A stretch of DNA of 64,000 nucleotides from Cristatella mucedo (GCA_009760855.2 WPIO01000092.1:1362501-1426500), one strand, 5' to 3'; shown: positions 33,407-44,543, numbered from the stretch's first letter. The notes: generated by a model from the sequence alone, not told the origin. Program-made: numbers and translations.

Positions 33407-34958
33407 CTGGAACGGGTCGTGGCAGACCAGCTAAACTCATATATCGAAACCTCACACCTTGCTAGTAAGTTCCAGTCCGGCTTCAGAGCTAATCACTCCA
33501 CAGAGTCAGCATTGCTTAGGGTATCCAACGACCTACTTAGGAATGCAGACATGGGTAGAGTGTCTCTGCTTGTTTTGCTCGATCTTTCGGCAGCTTTTGA
33601 CACCATCGATCACAAAGTTCTTCTAGAGCGCCTCTCATCTCGCCTGGGCATCACTGGCACTGCTCTGCAGTGGTTCAGGTCCTATCTCAGTGGGAGACTC
33701 CAGAGTATTGACTTGAATGGACAAAGATCATCTGAAGAACCTCTGAAATATGGAGTACCTCTGGGCTCCGTGCGAGGTCCGGTTCTTTTCACGGTTTATA
33801 CTCTCCCTCTTGCTGATGTGATTGCCAAGCACAATCGAGGCTTTCACTTCTATGCGGATGACACTCAGTTGTACCTTTGCTTTGATCCCTCCCAGCCTTC
33901 GAGCACCTCAAATTCTCTGAACTCACTTGCTGCATGCATTGATGACATTCGCACATGGATGGCAGCAAATTTTCTAAAACTACACGATGACAAAATTAAC
34001 TTACTAGTTATGGGCTAACCCAGTGTGATTCAGAAATTGGAACGACTGACGCTCAAAATTGGCTCTGCCAGCATATCTCCTGTCGAATCAGCTCGAAATC
34101 TAGGTGTCATATTCCAAAGCGACCTCTTGTTAGACGACCATATCAGCTCCACGGTCAAATCTGCCTATTTTCAGCTTCATAATATTGCTAAAATTCGGGC
34201 TTGTTTAGATAAGGATACCACGTCTAAGTTGGTCCATGCATTCATGACATCTCGTCTCGACTTCTGCAACTCACTGCTTTCTGGCCTGCCGGCATGTGCG
34301 ATCGGCGATTGCAGCTGGTGCAAAACTCCGCAGCTAGGCTTGTCTGTCGTGAGCGTCGCAGTTGCCACATTACTCCACATTACTTCTCGCCGACCTGCAC
34401 TGGCTACCAGTCAAGCAACGGATTGACTTCAAGGTTTTGTCGCTCACTTTTAGGTCACTTTATTCTATGGCTCCAGCCTATCTCTCCGACATACTCCCCC
34501 ATCAGGCCAAGCATCGTACCACCCGCTTTTCGGAATCCAACAGTCTACCAATACCTCGTACAAACCTCAAATCCTTTGGAGACCGTGCATTTAGTTTGTA
34601 TGCTCCCAGAGCCTGGAACTCCTTCCCGACCTGCATCAGAACATCCCCTGACCTGACCACATTTAAAAGGAACTTTAAAGCACACCTATTTATGACAGCA
34701 TTTAGTGGGTCCCTGTGATTCGTCCTTCACGTGCTTACGCGTGCTGACACAGTGCATGCTGCCACTAACCGCACTTGCATGCTGACCCTGTGCATGTCAC
34801 CCCTAACCATGTTATTCATTTTGTTTGTTTTTCAAGCATGATTTTACTTACCATTTAATTGCATTTCCCTTTGCAGCAAATGTAAAGCGCCTAGAAAGAG
34901 ATCAAGTTCTCTGAGGGCGCTTTATCAAGTACATTATCATTATTATTATTATCGGTGG
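33407..34958 (+). mobile_element. LINE family A, longest plus-strand copy
   Basis: Begins in the RT ([14 protein letters not shown]). It shows [31 protein letters not shown] (motif A), a motif B altered to [28 protein letters not shown] (motif C) and FLKLHDDKINLLVMG. A stop at 34018 and frameshifts near 34310-34400 break the ORF, which otherwise ends near 34718 (AFSGSL). The 3' UTR follows, then CCCTTTGCAGCAAATG, the hairpin AAGCGCCTAG...GGGCGCTTT, and a CATTATCATTATTATT tail. The endonuclease half is missing. It serves as the reference copy for family A. Confidence 0.92.
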
Positions 34959-35195
34959 CTATGAGTGTCTTCATGTTTTCCTTAGAATTCTGGTCTATGC
35001 ACGATACGTTTTTGCTCTGGTATGCTTGTAATAATAGCAATAATATCAATAATACATTTTTAGAGCGTCCTCAGAGAACTTGGTATTGTGTTTTGGTTAT
35101 TGATTAACTTGCAGCAAGTTATGAAGCGCCAGGATAGAAATTAAGCTTTCTTATACACCATACAAACGACATGTTAATATAATTGATACTTTTAT
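34959..35195 (+). mobile_element. Repeat family C, interrupted by a LINE A tail
   Basis: GTGGCTATGAGTGTCTTCAT and TTTTCCTTAGAATTCTGG, then after an interruption (35028-35085, reverse family A tail) TTGATTAACTTGCAGCAAG, GAAGCGCCAGGATAGAAATT and ACACCATACAAACGACATG. It matches 44835-45012 and 62403-62602. The end is a hairpin-tail module like family A and S2. Confidence 0.65.
35028..35085 (-). mobile_element. LINE family A tail fragment inside repeat C
   Basis: AATAATAGCAATAATATCAA, then AATACATTTTTAGAGC and GTCCTCAGAGAACTTGG. Only the tail and half of the hairpin remain. Confidence 0.65.
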
Positions 35196-36284
35196 TATTA
35201 ATGCCCATGGCCGTGCCTTAAAAACTGACAAAAACCAGCTGTATCTGTCGTCTAATCCTGCAGTGGCTGCAAAGCTGAACTCGGGCTGGATGTGAATAGT
35301 ATTTCTTAAGCGAAGTGATATTAAATCAAAACCTTTCCTCATTTATGATACTAAATAGTAAGCAAAGTGCAGGTTGGCTGATTTGAAAGAGCCTCATTTA
35401 TAGCGGTAGAAGAGCCTTAATGGCCATTACCGCCTCTTGCAGTAGCCTGCATCGAGGATTAGCGTGATATAATGATACCTTGCCCTGGGATGATTGAATC
35501 TCTGTACACACACACACACACTTTACATGTGCAGGAAAGAATGCTCTTTAACCGATTAGTCATAACTGGCAGCCCGAACGAAGCACGCGAGGGACAAATC
35601 ACATGCGACTGAGCAGACTCTGCGAGAAGAAGGTGGATTTTCTTACTTCACGCTATTAATACGAAGTTATGGTCGTGAGATGGCAGTGTAGTGCTACCTG
35701 TACATCCATCTGGTGACGAAATTCAGTCTCTATCCGCACTCCAAGGATTTGGTACAATGTAGTGAGTTTATTCCAATCGACGCGAGAACTTCGTGGACAA
35801 TCGGCCTGCATGGCGCAGATCTAGCAAAGATAGAAACGCCCCCTCAAGCCTCTTTCAATGTCAACTGCGTTCTGGGCTCACGGTCTGCAGTCTGCAGACG
35901 TCCGTGCGGAACGACTGTCGAACAGACTGCGAATGGTAAATAAAGCGATTTCACCCTACAAGTTACGCGAGCAAATGTGCTAGCATGTTTCGTTAGCTTA
36001 GTACGTTAGATACTTCGAAGCGAATAGGCAGCCATCGTGCGCTCGCTGCAGCTTCTAACACCAAACGCTATCTACAGATTGGAATACGACTGATGTACTC
36101 ACTAACAAAAATGGCACACTGAAAACCAGACTGTTTGAACTGCACTCACTTTCGCTCGATTTCTTTGTCGGGGCGCACTCAGCTGAAGGTTCGAAACTAT
36201 AAAGCATCCAAGCGGAGGATCGACCTTAGTTTATCTCGGCCTGTATGGAGTACTGCACGAACATGGCGGCCAGGCTCTGTGCAC
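35196..36284. other. Unassigned sequence with a SINE S1 fragment
   Basis: At 35370-35460 there is a reverse S1 fragment (GAAAGAGCCTCATTTATAG, GTAGAAGAGCCTTAATGGCC). (CA)8 lies at about 35505-35521. An open frame at 35713-35943 matches nothing I know. No other signal. Confidence 0.5.
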
Positions 36285-36346
36285 AGACTACAGGAGATAT
36301 GCTGGCTAAGCTCACTTTGAAGGTCAGGCCACCGGTTTCTTAGCTA
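36285..36346 (-). mobile_element. LINE family A internal fragment
   Basis: ACAGGAGATATGCTGGCTAA and TTTGAAGGTCAGGCCACC match the minus-strand KIGSASISPVES segment of family A. About 60 bp only. Confidence 0.55.
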
Positions 36347-36404
36347 CACCATCAAGAAGGTCTCAACACTCAAGCAGAGGTCTGAAGCGAGTCAAAAATT
36401 GACC

Positions 36405-36566
36405 ACGTGGTCTTAGCCCACGGGTAAGACGCTCGCACTTCACGTCACCCAGGTCACGTGGGCTCGATTCCTGCTGCCCGCAATTCTTTACAATCGAATG
36501 AAAGAAGTGGTGCCGGGCGTCGAGGGTTTTCTTCCTCTGTTTAAACGATGCTTTTAAATCAGCTAA
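36405..36566 (+). mobile_element. SINE S1-like copy, strongly diverged
   Basis: A tRNA-like head GTGGTCTTAGCCCACGGGTA (A box), GGGCTCGATTCCTGC (B box), GCCCGCAATTCTTTA, then GAGGGTTTTCTTCC and TTTTAAATCAGCTAACCC. The same layout as S1, and possibly a separate subfamily together with 43612-43775. Confidence 0.65.
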
Positions 36567-36984
36567 CCCTATGACCTTTCTTTAAATTGGAATACGAATG
36601 GAAGAAGGCGGCAAGAGAACACCAAGTTATGCCATTGACGCATCTCGCCAGCGCGACTACAACAGTTAAGCTAACAAGCACAGTCCCCTCAATAACTGAA
36701 CATCCTGCATTCTGCTACCACGCATGACATGAGGCTTGAAAGAGCAAGAGAATACTTTCGCAATAATTTAAGCTGAAGGCTCAAGCGATCTGCAGTAGCT
36801 GGTACAATTTACTGGATACTAGCTATTCGATCAAGCTTCCTTTGCAGCATATGTAAAGTGCTCCTTGTGCCGCTAAACCAATGATTAACACACAGCCGAA
36901 CCGCCATACCTAGTGTGCCATCACGGAAAGTGCGCTCCTTAGAAAGAACTTGCATAAGCTAAGAAGAGTTTGACCTAAGCTGCT
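36567..36984. other. Unassigned sequence with two small TE fragments
   Basis: At 36826-36875 there is a family A tail piece (GCTTCCTTTGCAGCATATGT, AAAGTGCT). At 36893-36935 there is a reverse S1 head piece (CTAGTGTGCCATCACGG). Otherwise nothing recognised. Confidence 0.5.
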
Positions 36985-37195
36985 ACTTTCATGATACTCA
37001 CTACCTCGACTGCTCTCCTTACTAGCTATGCATCTCAATTTCTCTTTGTTGCGTGAGATGAAGTCTGCTAGCTAACGAATGCGTACCGAAAGCCGCTTAG
37101 GATGTGAGTTCGCTATACAAAACTCTCCTGCGTAACACCCACTTAGTCTTTATGACTTTGTGGAGTTACAGACAGAGATAGATTGCATTACATAT
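36985..37195 (+). mobile_element. LINE family B 3'-end fragment
   Basis: CTTTCATGATACTCACTACC to GAAAGCCGCTTAGG, ATACAAAACTCTCCTGCGTA and GATTGCATTACAT: the ORF end and 3' terminus of family B. It runs directly into a family A copy. Confidence 0.85.
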
Positions 37196-37975
37196 GCAAG
37201 AAATCTGGATGTCCTTTTCCAATGTGACCTTTCAATAGACGACCGCATCAGCTCCGAGGAAAAGTCTGCTTACTTTCAGATAAGTATTATTTCAAAAATA
37301 ATTTGGGACTGCATTGACAGAGAACCCACATCCAAGTTGGTCGATGTATTTGTTACATACCATCTCGACTTCTGTAATTCACTGCATGCATGTGTTTCTG
37401 CCTATGCAATCGGGTCCTTGCAGTTAGTACAGAACTCTGAAGCTGGGCTTGTCTGCCGTGAGCGTGGTCCTTGCTCACCGACCTGCACTGACTACCCATC
37501 AAGTAGCGCATTGACTTCAAAGTTTGGTCACTCACTGATGGGTCCCTTCATTCTCGTGCTCCTGCCTACCTCTCAGATTTACTTCCCAGCCAAGCTCGGC
37601 CCGAACCACTTAATCTTCTGGTTCAAGTTATTTAGCAGTGCCTCGGACTAACCTCAAATCCTTCGGAGACCGTGCCTTTAATTCATATGCTTTCTAAGCC
37701 TTACACTTATTCCACACTGACGACACGACAAACCCTGACTTGACGACACTCAAAAATGTGCTTAGCACTCACCCGTTCTTCACAGCATTCGCTGGGTCCG
37801 TGTGAATTTTCATTGGTGGGCTGGCGAGTGCTCACGTTGTGCACGTTATCACTAAACCTTGTTGCGACATGCTTCTTCTCCAGCATATATAAAGTGCTTA
37901 TAAAAAGATGGTTAAGTTCTCTTATTACCTCTCATTACTCTTTTACAGGTATATTATTATCATCATCGCTTGGAT
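37196..37975 (+). mobile_element. LINE family A copy, old
   Basis: Decayed plus-strand copy from the ARNLGV(I/L)FQ(S/C)DLS(L/I)DD region, through SKLVDVFVTYHLDFCNSL, to the 3' UTR (GCATATATAAAGTGCTTATA) and a TATTATTATCATCATC tail. Confidence 0.78.
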
Positions 37976-38343
37976 CTTAAAAGAGCGTGTATGAACATCA
38001 CGAACATCATGCAACGGCGGTGGTTTTGACGTCAGTGTAAGCAACAATTTTGTATTGTTGCTTACCAGATCGGAGCAAGATCTCAACCCCAGATACTTGG
38101 AGCTGGGCAGGCAGGTTTTTCGCCTTCTTTATTGCAAAATCTGCGCACATGTTTGCCTCAACAAATAAATAAATATTCATTCGAACGGCATCCCCTCCGA
38201 CTTAGGAAATTGTTGAGTAGCCACCTGTGACCTTCCGTAAATAACTTTTTCCGAGGCTCCTGCATACGAACTTACTACCATAATGAAAGCCCGTAAAAGA
38301 AGTTCGTCTTCAGAAGAACCTATGTAATTTCCTCTGCTGTCTG
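37976..38343. other. Unassigned sequence with a strong hairpin
   Basis: Contains the inverted repeat at 38037-38065. No gene recognised. Confidence 0.45.
38037..38065. repeat. Perfect inverted repeat, 11-bp arms
   Basis: GTAAGCAACAA and TTGTTGCTTAC are exact reverse complements separated by TTTTGTA. Confidence 0.85.
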
Positions 38344-38629
38344 TGTTGTATAACAGTGGCTCCGGAGGCGGCAGGTCTTGTGGAGATCTAACGGAGACAC
38401 AGCGGGCGAACGTGAGCGGTCAACGAGACTCTTTTAAAACTCTCAACGCGTACATATATGAGAGCTCGATCAATCACAGCAGACGACACGAAATGTAACA
38501 TGCATTCGTGGCCTGGGGCTTCGCTGTGTCAATGGCGTATTGGCCACATTGTTATTGGCCACAGGTGAGGTATATACATTAGTGTCAAAGCGCTTCACTA
38601 ATTACAAGAAGCCGCAGACGCGCACAACA
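38344..38629 (+). mobile_element. Candidate solo LTR, copy 1 (286 bp)
   Basis: It begins TGTTGTATAACAGTGGCTCC and ends CGCACAACA, so the ends form a TGTTGT/ACAACA short inverted repeat. The diverged copy at 50032-50317 is the same length and alignable throughout (CTCAACGCGTA, ATATATGAGAG, AATCACAGCAGACG, CCACAGGTGAGG, ACATTAGTGTCA). TATA-like ACATATATGAG is inside. No retroviral internal region is adjacent and no exact target-site duplication is visible, so an LTR is a hypothesis. Confidence 0.5.
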
Positions 38630-38639
38630 TCTTCACTCG

Positions 38640-39600
38640 CAGACAGACTTGGTCCAGCCATAGCTCAGATTGTTAATGGTTCTCTGCATAACAGGGTTGT
38701 TCCGTAGTTCTTTATATCGGCTATCGTGCGATTGATACTTATAAAGCCTGCACTATCTCCTTGTTTCCCACATGTCTTTTTTGCACAAATTCACAGAATG
38801 ACTTTTGTTAAGCAGCTCGCAGCAAACTTAGAAAAGAATACATTTTCAGAAAAAATTTCAGTCGGGATTCAAGCGGCTGCACTCCACTGAAACTGCTCTC
38901 CTCCGTGTTACTAATGGCATCCTATTCTGGAATGCCACTGCTCTAGCGCTGCTAGATCTGACAGTTGCCTTCGACACCAGTAATCACGATATCCAACTTG
39001 AAGGATTGAGAATAACGATCGGTCTGGCAGACGAGGCACTAGGGTGGTCTAAATCGTAGTTGTCTGATCGTGTTCAATTCGTGTCGTGTCGGGATCAGGT
39101 CTCATCCACCAGACCAGTCACCTGTGTAGTTCCACAAGGGCTCGTTCTCTTTAGTGTTCTTCATTTATACTAAACTTCGAGGGAAAGAGATTCGGGCCAA
39201 TGGAATCGGCCATTCTGACGTACTTAGTTGCATTTGTCCTTGAAACCATTGGAATCTGCGGCGGCGACTGATAAACAGAATGTGTTTGCCTTGCAGATAT
39301 TGATCTTGGATGTCGGAACATTTCCTGAAACTGAACGACGATATAATGAAACTGTTACTCATAGGACACCCAAAGCGTGTGGCTAGACTACAAGAATTTG
39401 CTCTTCTAACAGGTTATGCTTTCGTGCGACTGTCACCGTCAGCTGGAAATTTATGTCAACTTTGGAAAGCTGCCTAGATTGTGAAGGCTTCGTTAAGAAG
39501 ACCACCTCCACTGCTAATCGTCACGCCCAATCCATATCTTTTGGTTAGGGACTGTCTACCACGATAACTTGCAAAACATTTAACCAGCTCTCTGATTCTG
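38640..39600 (+). mobile_element. LINE family B copy, old
   Basis: Starts around TTGGTCCAGCCATAGCTCAG and contains CAGTCGGGATTCAAGCGGCT (SGFKR), TTGCCTTCGACACCAGTAAT (AFDTSNH), a decayed motif C region, and TTCGTTAAGAAGACCACC. Many frameshifts. The 3' end is missing, cut off by the reverse family A piece that follows. Confidence 0.78.
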
Positions 39601-39604
39601 TCTC

Positions 39605-39876
39605 AGCTATATTATAATTAGTATAATGATACTTATACACTTGATAAAGTGCCCTCAGAGAACTCAATCTCTTTCTAAGCGCTTAGCATTTGCTGCAAAG
39701 GAAACACGATTGAATGAGGGACCCACTAAATGCTATCATAAATAGGTGCGTTTTTAATTTCTTTTTAAATGTGGTCGAGTCAGGGGATTTCGTGACGGAA
39801 GTTGGGAGTGAGTTCCAGGCTTAGGGAGGATGCGAACTAAATGCATGGTCTCCATAGGATTTGAGGTTTGTACGGT
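39605..39876 (-). mobile_element. LINE family A 3' fragment, reverse
   Basis: ATAATTAGTATAATGATAC tail, AAGTGCCCTCAGAGAACTCA hairpin, TTTGCTGCAAAGGAAACACG, and the ORF C-terminus to about 39876. There it meets a plus-strand family A copy head-on. Confidence 0.8.
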
Positions 39877-39879
39877 TTT

Positions 39880-42016
39880 TTGAGCTCATCACTCCACAGA
39901 GTCAGCATTGCTTAGGGTATACAACGACCTACTTAGGAATGCAGACATGGGTAGAGTGTCTCTGCTTGTTTTGCTCGATCTTTTGGCAGCTTTTGATACC
40001 ATCGATCATAAAGTTCTTCGAGAGCGCTTCTCATCTCGCCTGGGCATCACTGGCACTGCTCAGCAATGGTTCAGAACATATCTCAATGTGAGACTCCAGA
40101 GTATTAACGTGAATGGATAAAGATCATCCGAGGTACCTCTGAAATATGGAGTACCTCAGGGCTCCGTGCGAGGTCCGGTTCTTTTCACGGTTTATACTCT
40201 CCCTCTTGCTGATGTGATTGCCAAGCACAATCTAGGCTTTCACTTCTATGCGGATGACACTCAGTTTACCTTTGCTTTGATCCCTCCCAGCCTTCGAGCA
40301 CCTCAAATTCTCTCAACTCACTTGCTGCAAGCACTGATGACATCCGCACATGGATGGCAGCAAACTTCTAAAACTAAACGATGATCAAACTAACTTACTA
40401 GTTATGGGGAAACCCAGTGTGATTCAGAGATTGGAAAGGCTGACTCTCAAAATTGGCTCTGCCAGCATATCTCCTGTTGAATCAGCTCGAAATCTAGGTG
40501 TCTTATTCCAAAGTGACCTCTCGTTAGACGACCACATCAGCTCCACAGTCAAACTGCCTATTTACAGCTTCAAAACATTGTAAAAAATTTAACCAGTTAT
40601 TTAGTTCTGTCTCGGCTTGATTATTGTAATTCCCTTTTGGCCGGGCTGCCAAAGAAAGCTATTATGCTACTACAGCGGACTATGAATATGGCTGCAAGGC
40701 TGGTCTTCAAGTCCCAGCGGTTTGAGCACGTGTCACCTCTGCTGAAAGAGCTAGGATGGTTGCCGGTTGAGCAAAGGATACAGAGCAAAGTTCTTACGCT
40801 GACCCACAAGGCCCGCCATGGCTTGTCTCCTTCGTACCTAGCTGAACTGCTGCATCAGTTTCAGCCTGTTCGCGCCCTCAGGTCCTGTGGGGACAATAAA
40901 TTAGCTGTCCCTTTCCTACGCTTAAAGACAGTTGGCGACAGAAGCTTTAGCTCTGCAGGTCCTAGACTGTGGAACTCGCTTCCACAATTCTTACGCAACG
41001 ACAACTACTCTCCAACTGCCGACTATGGCACATCTTTTTCAGCGGTCCTGAACTGCTACTTCTATGCTACTCACTACCTCAACTGCTCTCCTGATTCTGC
41101 TGTGCTTGCCACTTTCTCTTTGTTTCGTGAGACGAAGTCTGTTGGCTACCGAATGCGTACCGAAAGCCGCTTAGGCTGTGAGTGCGCTATACAAAACTCT
41201 CCTGCGTAACACCCACATGGTCTTTATGACTTTGTGGAGTTACTGACGGAGATACATACATTACAAAACATTGCTAAAATTTGGGCTTGTTTAGATAAGT
41301 ATACCACGTCCAAGTTTGTCCATGCATTCGTGACATCCCGTCTCGACTTCTGCAGCTCACTTCTTACTGGCCTACCAGCATGGGCGATCAGGCGATTGCA
41401 GCTGGTGCAAAACTCTGCAGCTAGGCTTTTCTGTCGTGAGTGTCGCAGTTGCCAAATTACTCCACGTCTCGTCGACCTGCACTGGCTACCAGTCAAGCAA
41501 CGAATTTACTTCAATGTTTTGTCACTCACTTTTAGGTTACTTCATTCTATGGCTCCAGCCTATCTCTCAGGTATACTACCCCTTCAGGCCAAGCATCGTA
41601 CCACGCGCTTTTCGGAATCCAAGTCTACAAATACCTTGTACAAACCTCAAATCCTTTTGGAGACCGTGCATTTAGTTCGTATGCTCCCAAAGCCTGGAAC
41701 TCACTCCCGACCTGCGTCAGAGCGTCCCCTGACCTGACCACATTTAAAAGGAACTTAAAAACACACCCATTTAGGGCAGCATTTAGTGGGTCCTTGTGAT
41801 TCGTCCTTGATGTGCTTATGCGTGCTGACACTGTGCCTGCTGCCACTAACCATATTTGCATGCTGACCCTGTGCATGTCAACCCTAACCATATTATTCAT
41901 TTTGTCTGTTTTTCAAGCATGATTTTGCTTACCATTCAGTTGCATGTCCCTTTGCAGCAAATGTAAAGCGCCTAGCAAGAGATTAAGTTCTCTGAGGGCG
42001 CTTTATCAAGTGCAAT
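39880..42016 (+). mobile_element. LINE family A copy split by a nested LINE B
   Basis: The 5' part (39880-40580) holds motif A ([13 protein letters not shown]), motif B (GSVRGPVLFTVY) and FHFYADDTQ with frameshifts. The 3' part (41264-42016) holds the C-terminal ORF, 3' UTR, hairpin and TATCAAGTGCAA end. The split lies inside CAGCTTCAAAACATTGCTAA. CAAAACATTG is present at both 40571-40580 and 41264-41273, a 10-bp target-site duplication made by the nested element. Confidence 0.92.
40581..41263 (+). mobile_element. LINE family B, 5'-truncated, nested in LINE A
   Basis: 683 bp matching the 10.6-13.98 kb copy from about 13294 to its 3' end ([12 protein letters not shown] replaced here by [30 protein letters not shown]-terminus; GGAGATACATACATTA end). 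It is flanked by the perfect duplication CAAAACATTG. Few differences from the near-intact copy, hence young, and younger than the family A copy it interrupts. Confidence 0.95.
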
Positions 42017-42017
42017 A

Positions 42018-42610
42018 GTGCAAGCTGCAATCGCCTGATCGCACATGCTGCTGGTAGGCCAGGAAGTAGTGAGTTACAGAAGTCAAGACGGGATGACACA
42101 AATGCATGGACCAACTTAGACGTGGTATCCTTATCTAAACAAGCCCGAGTTTTAACAATGTTATGTATCTGAAAGTAGGCAGACTTGATTGTGGAGCTGA
42201 CGTGGTCGTCCAACGAAAGGTCACTTTGGAAAATGACACCTAGATTTCGTACAGATTCAACAGGAGATATGGTGACACAGTCGATTGTGAGCAATAGCCT
42301 TTCCAATTTCTGAATCACGCTTAGTAAGTTGGTTTTGTTATTATTCAATTTAATCAAGTTTGCTGCCATCCATGTGCGGATGTCATCATTTTTTTCATGT
42401 GTTTTAGGGCTGTGAGAGGTCAATGCAAAGGTACAAGTGAGTGTCATCCGCATGCAAGTGAAAGCCTAGATTGTGCTTGGCAATCACATCGGCAAAAGGG
42501 AGGGTATAAACCACGAAAAGAACCACACCTAGCATGAAGCCCTGTGGTCCTCGTATTTCGGCGGTAAGTCGGATGATCTTTGTCCATTCACATCAATATT
42601 CTGGAGTCTC
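42018..42610 (-). mobile_element. LINE family A internal fragment, reverse
   Basis: Minus-strand RT sequence from about the SINVNGQRSSEE position (42600) through decayed motif C (FHLHADDTHLYLC-like) and SVRNLGVIFQSDLSLDDHVS to the RRLQLA region (42020). It abuts the 3' tail of the plus-strand copy and lacks its own 3' end. Confidence 0.82.
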
Positions 42611-42639
42611 CCACCGAAATAGGACTTGAACCATTATTA

Positions 42640-43280
42640 TATTCTATTGCGGCTGCGCTACTGAAAAAAGGCACTCAGCCACTGCAGGTGGCGACGAATA
42701 TGGCCGCAGGGCCAGCGAACAAATCCGAAAGGTTGAGCCGTGTTTCTCATTTGCTCAATTAGCTGCAATGGCACGGCTCCCGGTTGATCAACGGACGCAG
42801 AGCAAAAGTTCTCATGCTGACCTTAAGCCCCGCCACGGCTTGGCTCTTTCATACCTAGCTAAACTGCAGTACCAGTTTCAGCCTCCTCGTGCCCTCAGGC
42901 CCTCTGTGGACAATCACTTAGTTGTTCCATTCCTATGTTTAAAGACCGTCGGTGACAGAATGTTTTGCTCTGCTGGTCCAAGACTGTGGACCTCAATTCT
43001 ACAATTCTTACGCAGTGACAAGTACTCCCCTGCTGCCGACTAAGGCCAATACTTTTCAGCGGTAATGAGCTGCTACTTCCAGGCTCTACTCGCTTCCTCG
43101 ACTGCCCTCCTGACTCTGCTGTGCTTCTTACTTTCTCTTTGAGCGTAAGAGGAAGTCTGCCGGCTGCAGCATGCGTGCCGTTTAGGCTTTGAGTAAGAGC
43201 TAAAGAAAACTCTCCCGGGTAAACTCTACCGATGCAATCATTGTGGCTTTATGGAGTTGCAGACGGAGAAACATTACATG
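42640..43280 (+). mobile_element. LINE family B 3' portion, old
   Basis: GCGACGAATATGGCCGCAGG, TCCCGGTTGATCAACGGAC, HGLALSYLAKLQYQFQPPRA and VGDRMFCSAGPRLWTS, ending GGAGAAACATTACATG. Frameshifts throughout. Confidence 0.85.
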
Positions 43281-43611
43281 ACATCCCATTCCATTGGTAT
43301 TCCGGAAGTTCGTGGATCTCTGCCCGGCTAGAAATTTCATTTCTTGGCTACTATTTGCAATGATTCAGCTATTGGGTTTGAACGTGCTAACACTTCTCGG
43401 ACTCGTGTCGTTCTCGAAATATCGGCCATCGACTGCATTTCATGACTTACTTAATCTAAACGGATGACTTAAATGCTAATGTCTTGTTACTTCAATTTAA
43501 TGACTTCATATTCCGGATCAACAGATTTCTGGTTTGACGCCAAGTCATATGAAGCAATTCATAGAAAACATATCATGGCGGCTGTACTCTGCATGAGGTT
43601 ATTGGCTCTTA
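43281..43611. other. Unassigned sequence
   Basis: No gene or repeat family recognised. Confidence 0.45.
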
Positions 43612-43775
43612 ATTAAAACTCTTAGCCCAGGGGTAATGTGCTCGAACTTCACGCCCAAGGTCAGTGGTTCGAATCCTGCTTCAGGCAATAATTGTTTGCT
43701 CTCTTAAAAATGACGATAGCCATTAAGGCTCTTCTGATGCTATAAAAATGGGACTGTAATCAGCTGAGCTTTAGT
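43612..43775 (+). mobile_element. SINE S1-like copy, diverged
   Basis: CTTAGCCCAGGGGTAATGTG (A box), GTGGTTCGAATCCTGC (B box), GATAGCCATTAAGGCTCTTC, TGATGCTATAAAAATGGG and AATCAGCTGAGC. Same design as 36405-36566. Confidence 0.75.
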
Positions 43776-44543
43776 CTAGATTTCCTAGTCGAGATTATCT
43801 AGCAACGACGATATATCATCCTTCCTTATTAGACAAATGCAGGGAACTTAAAAGTGACTGCTAGCAGGAAATGATATCAAATAGATTATGACTAGCACTT
43901 TTTTATTTGTTGGCAAGTCTCGGGAACCCCTACTAAAATTTTAAGTAGCAACCAGCAAGTTGGCATGGTTCTCATGAGTCCTTTGTTTCAAAGGTCGCAG
44001 GTTCAATTTCATTGAAGACGCACATATTCTTGTTTCCTAACATTAAGAAACCCTTTTTGGTTAATAGTTCTTATGAAATTTGACTGGAAGTTCAGCTAGA
44101 CTAGTTTATATCGGGATCGTCATTTTTCTCCGTGTCAGTGTTTGTCCCTGTGCTATCTCTTTTTCGGCATTCTACCTGTCTGACCCTATCTCCGCGTCTC
44201 TTTAAAGGCAATCTGATTGTTGCATTAGGAATTACCTACAAATTCCTGGTATCCCTTTTTGGACAACTCCGAAGATACAATTCCTGCAATGGAGTGTAGA
44301 AATATCACCAGTAGTGCAACCAAGCAAGAAAGAGGGAACTATATACATCATTGGCCACCATCAGCGACATTTGTATGCTCAATTTGATTGCGGCGAACTG
44401 TGTGTCAATAATAGTGCATATTTTAAAATAGTTTGCAAAAAGCTTAAGTAGATTCCACCCTAATGGCACACGCTTGATATTGCGATCCAGCTTCCCCTTC
44501 GCCCCAACGAGTATGTCTTTTCTGCTCCGGTGAGCTTTTCATG
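43776..44543. other. Mostly unassigned, includes dispersed repeat D copy
   Basis: Repeat D at 43965-44075 (CAAGTTGGCATGGTTCTCAT, TCAAAGGTCGCAGGTTCAAT, TTAAGAAACCCTTTTTGG) matches 50392-50515. It has a degenerate tRNA B box (GGTTCAATTTC), so it may be a third tRNA-derived SINE. The rest is unassigned. Confidence 0.5.

Noticed and set aside
33419-34018. A host reverse transcriptase gene
   Set aside because: It is one of many truncated copies of LINE family A with the family 3' UTR and tail, and the frame breaks after 34018.
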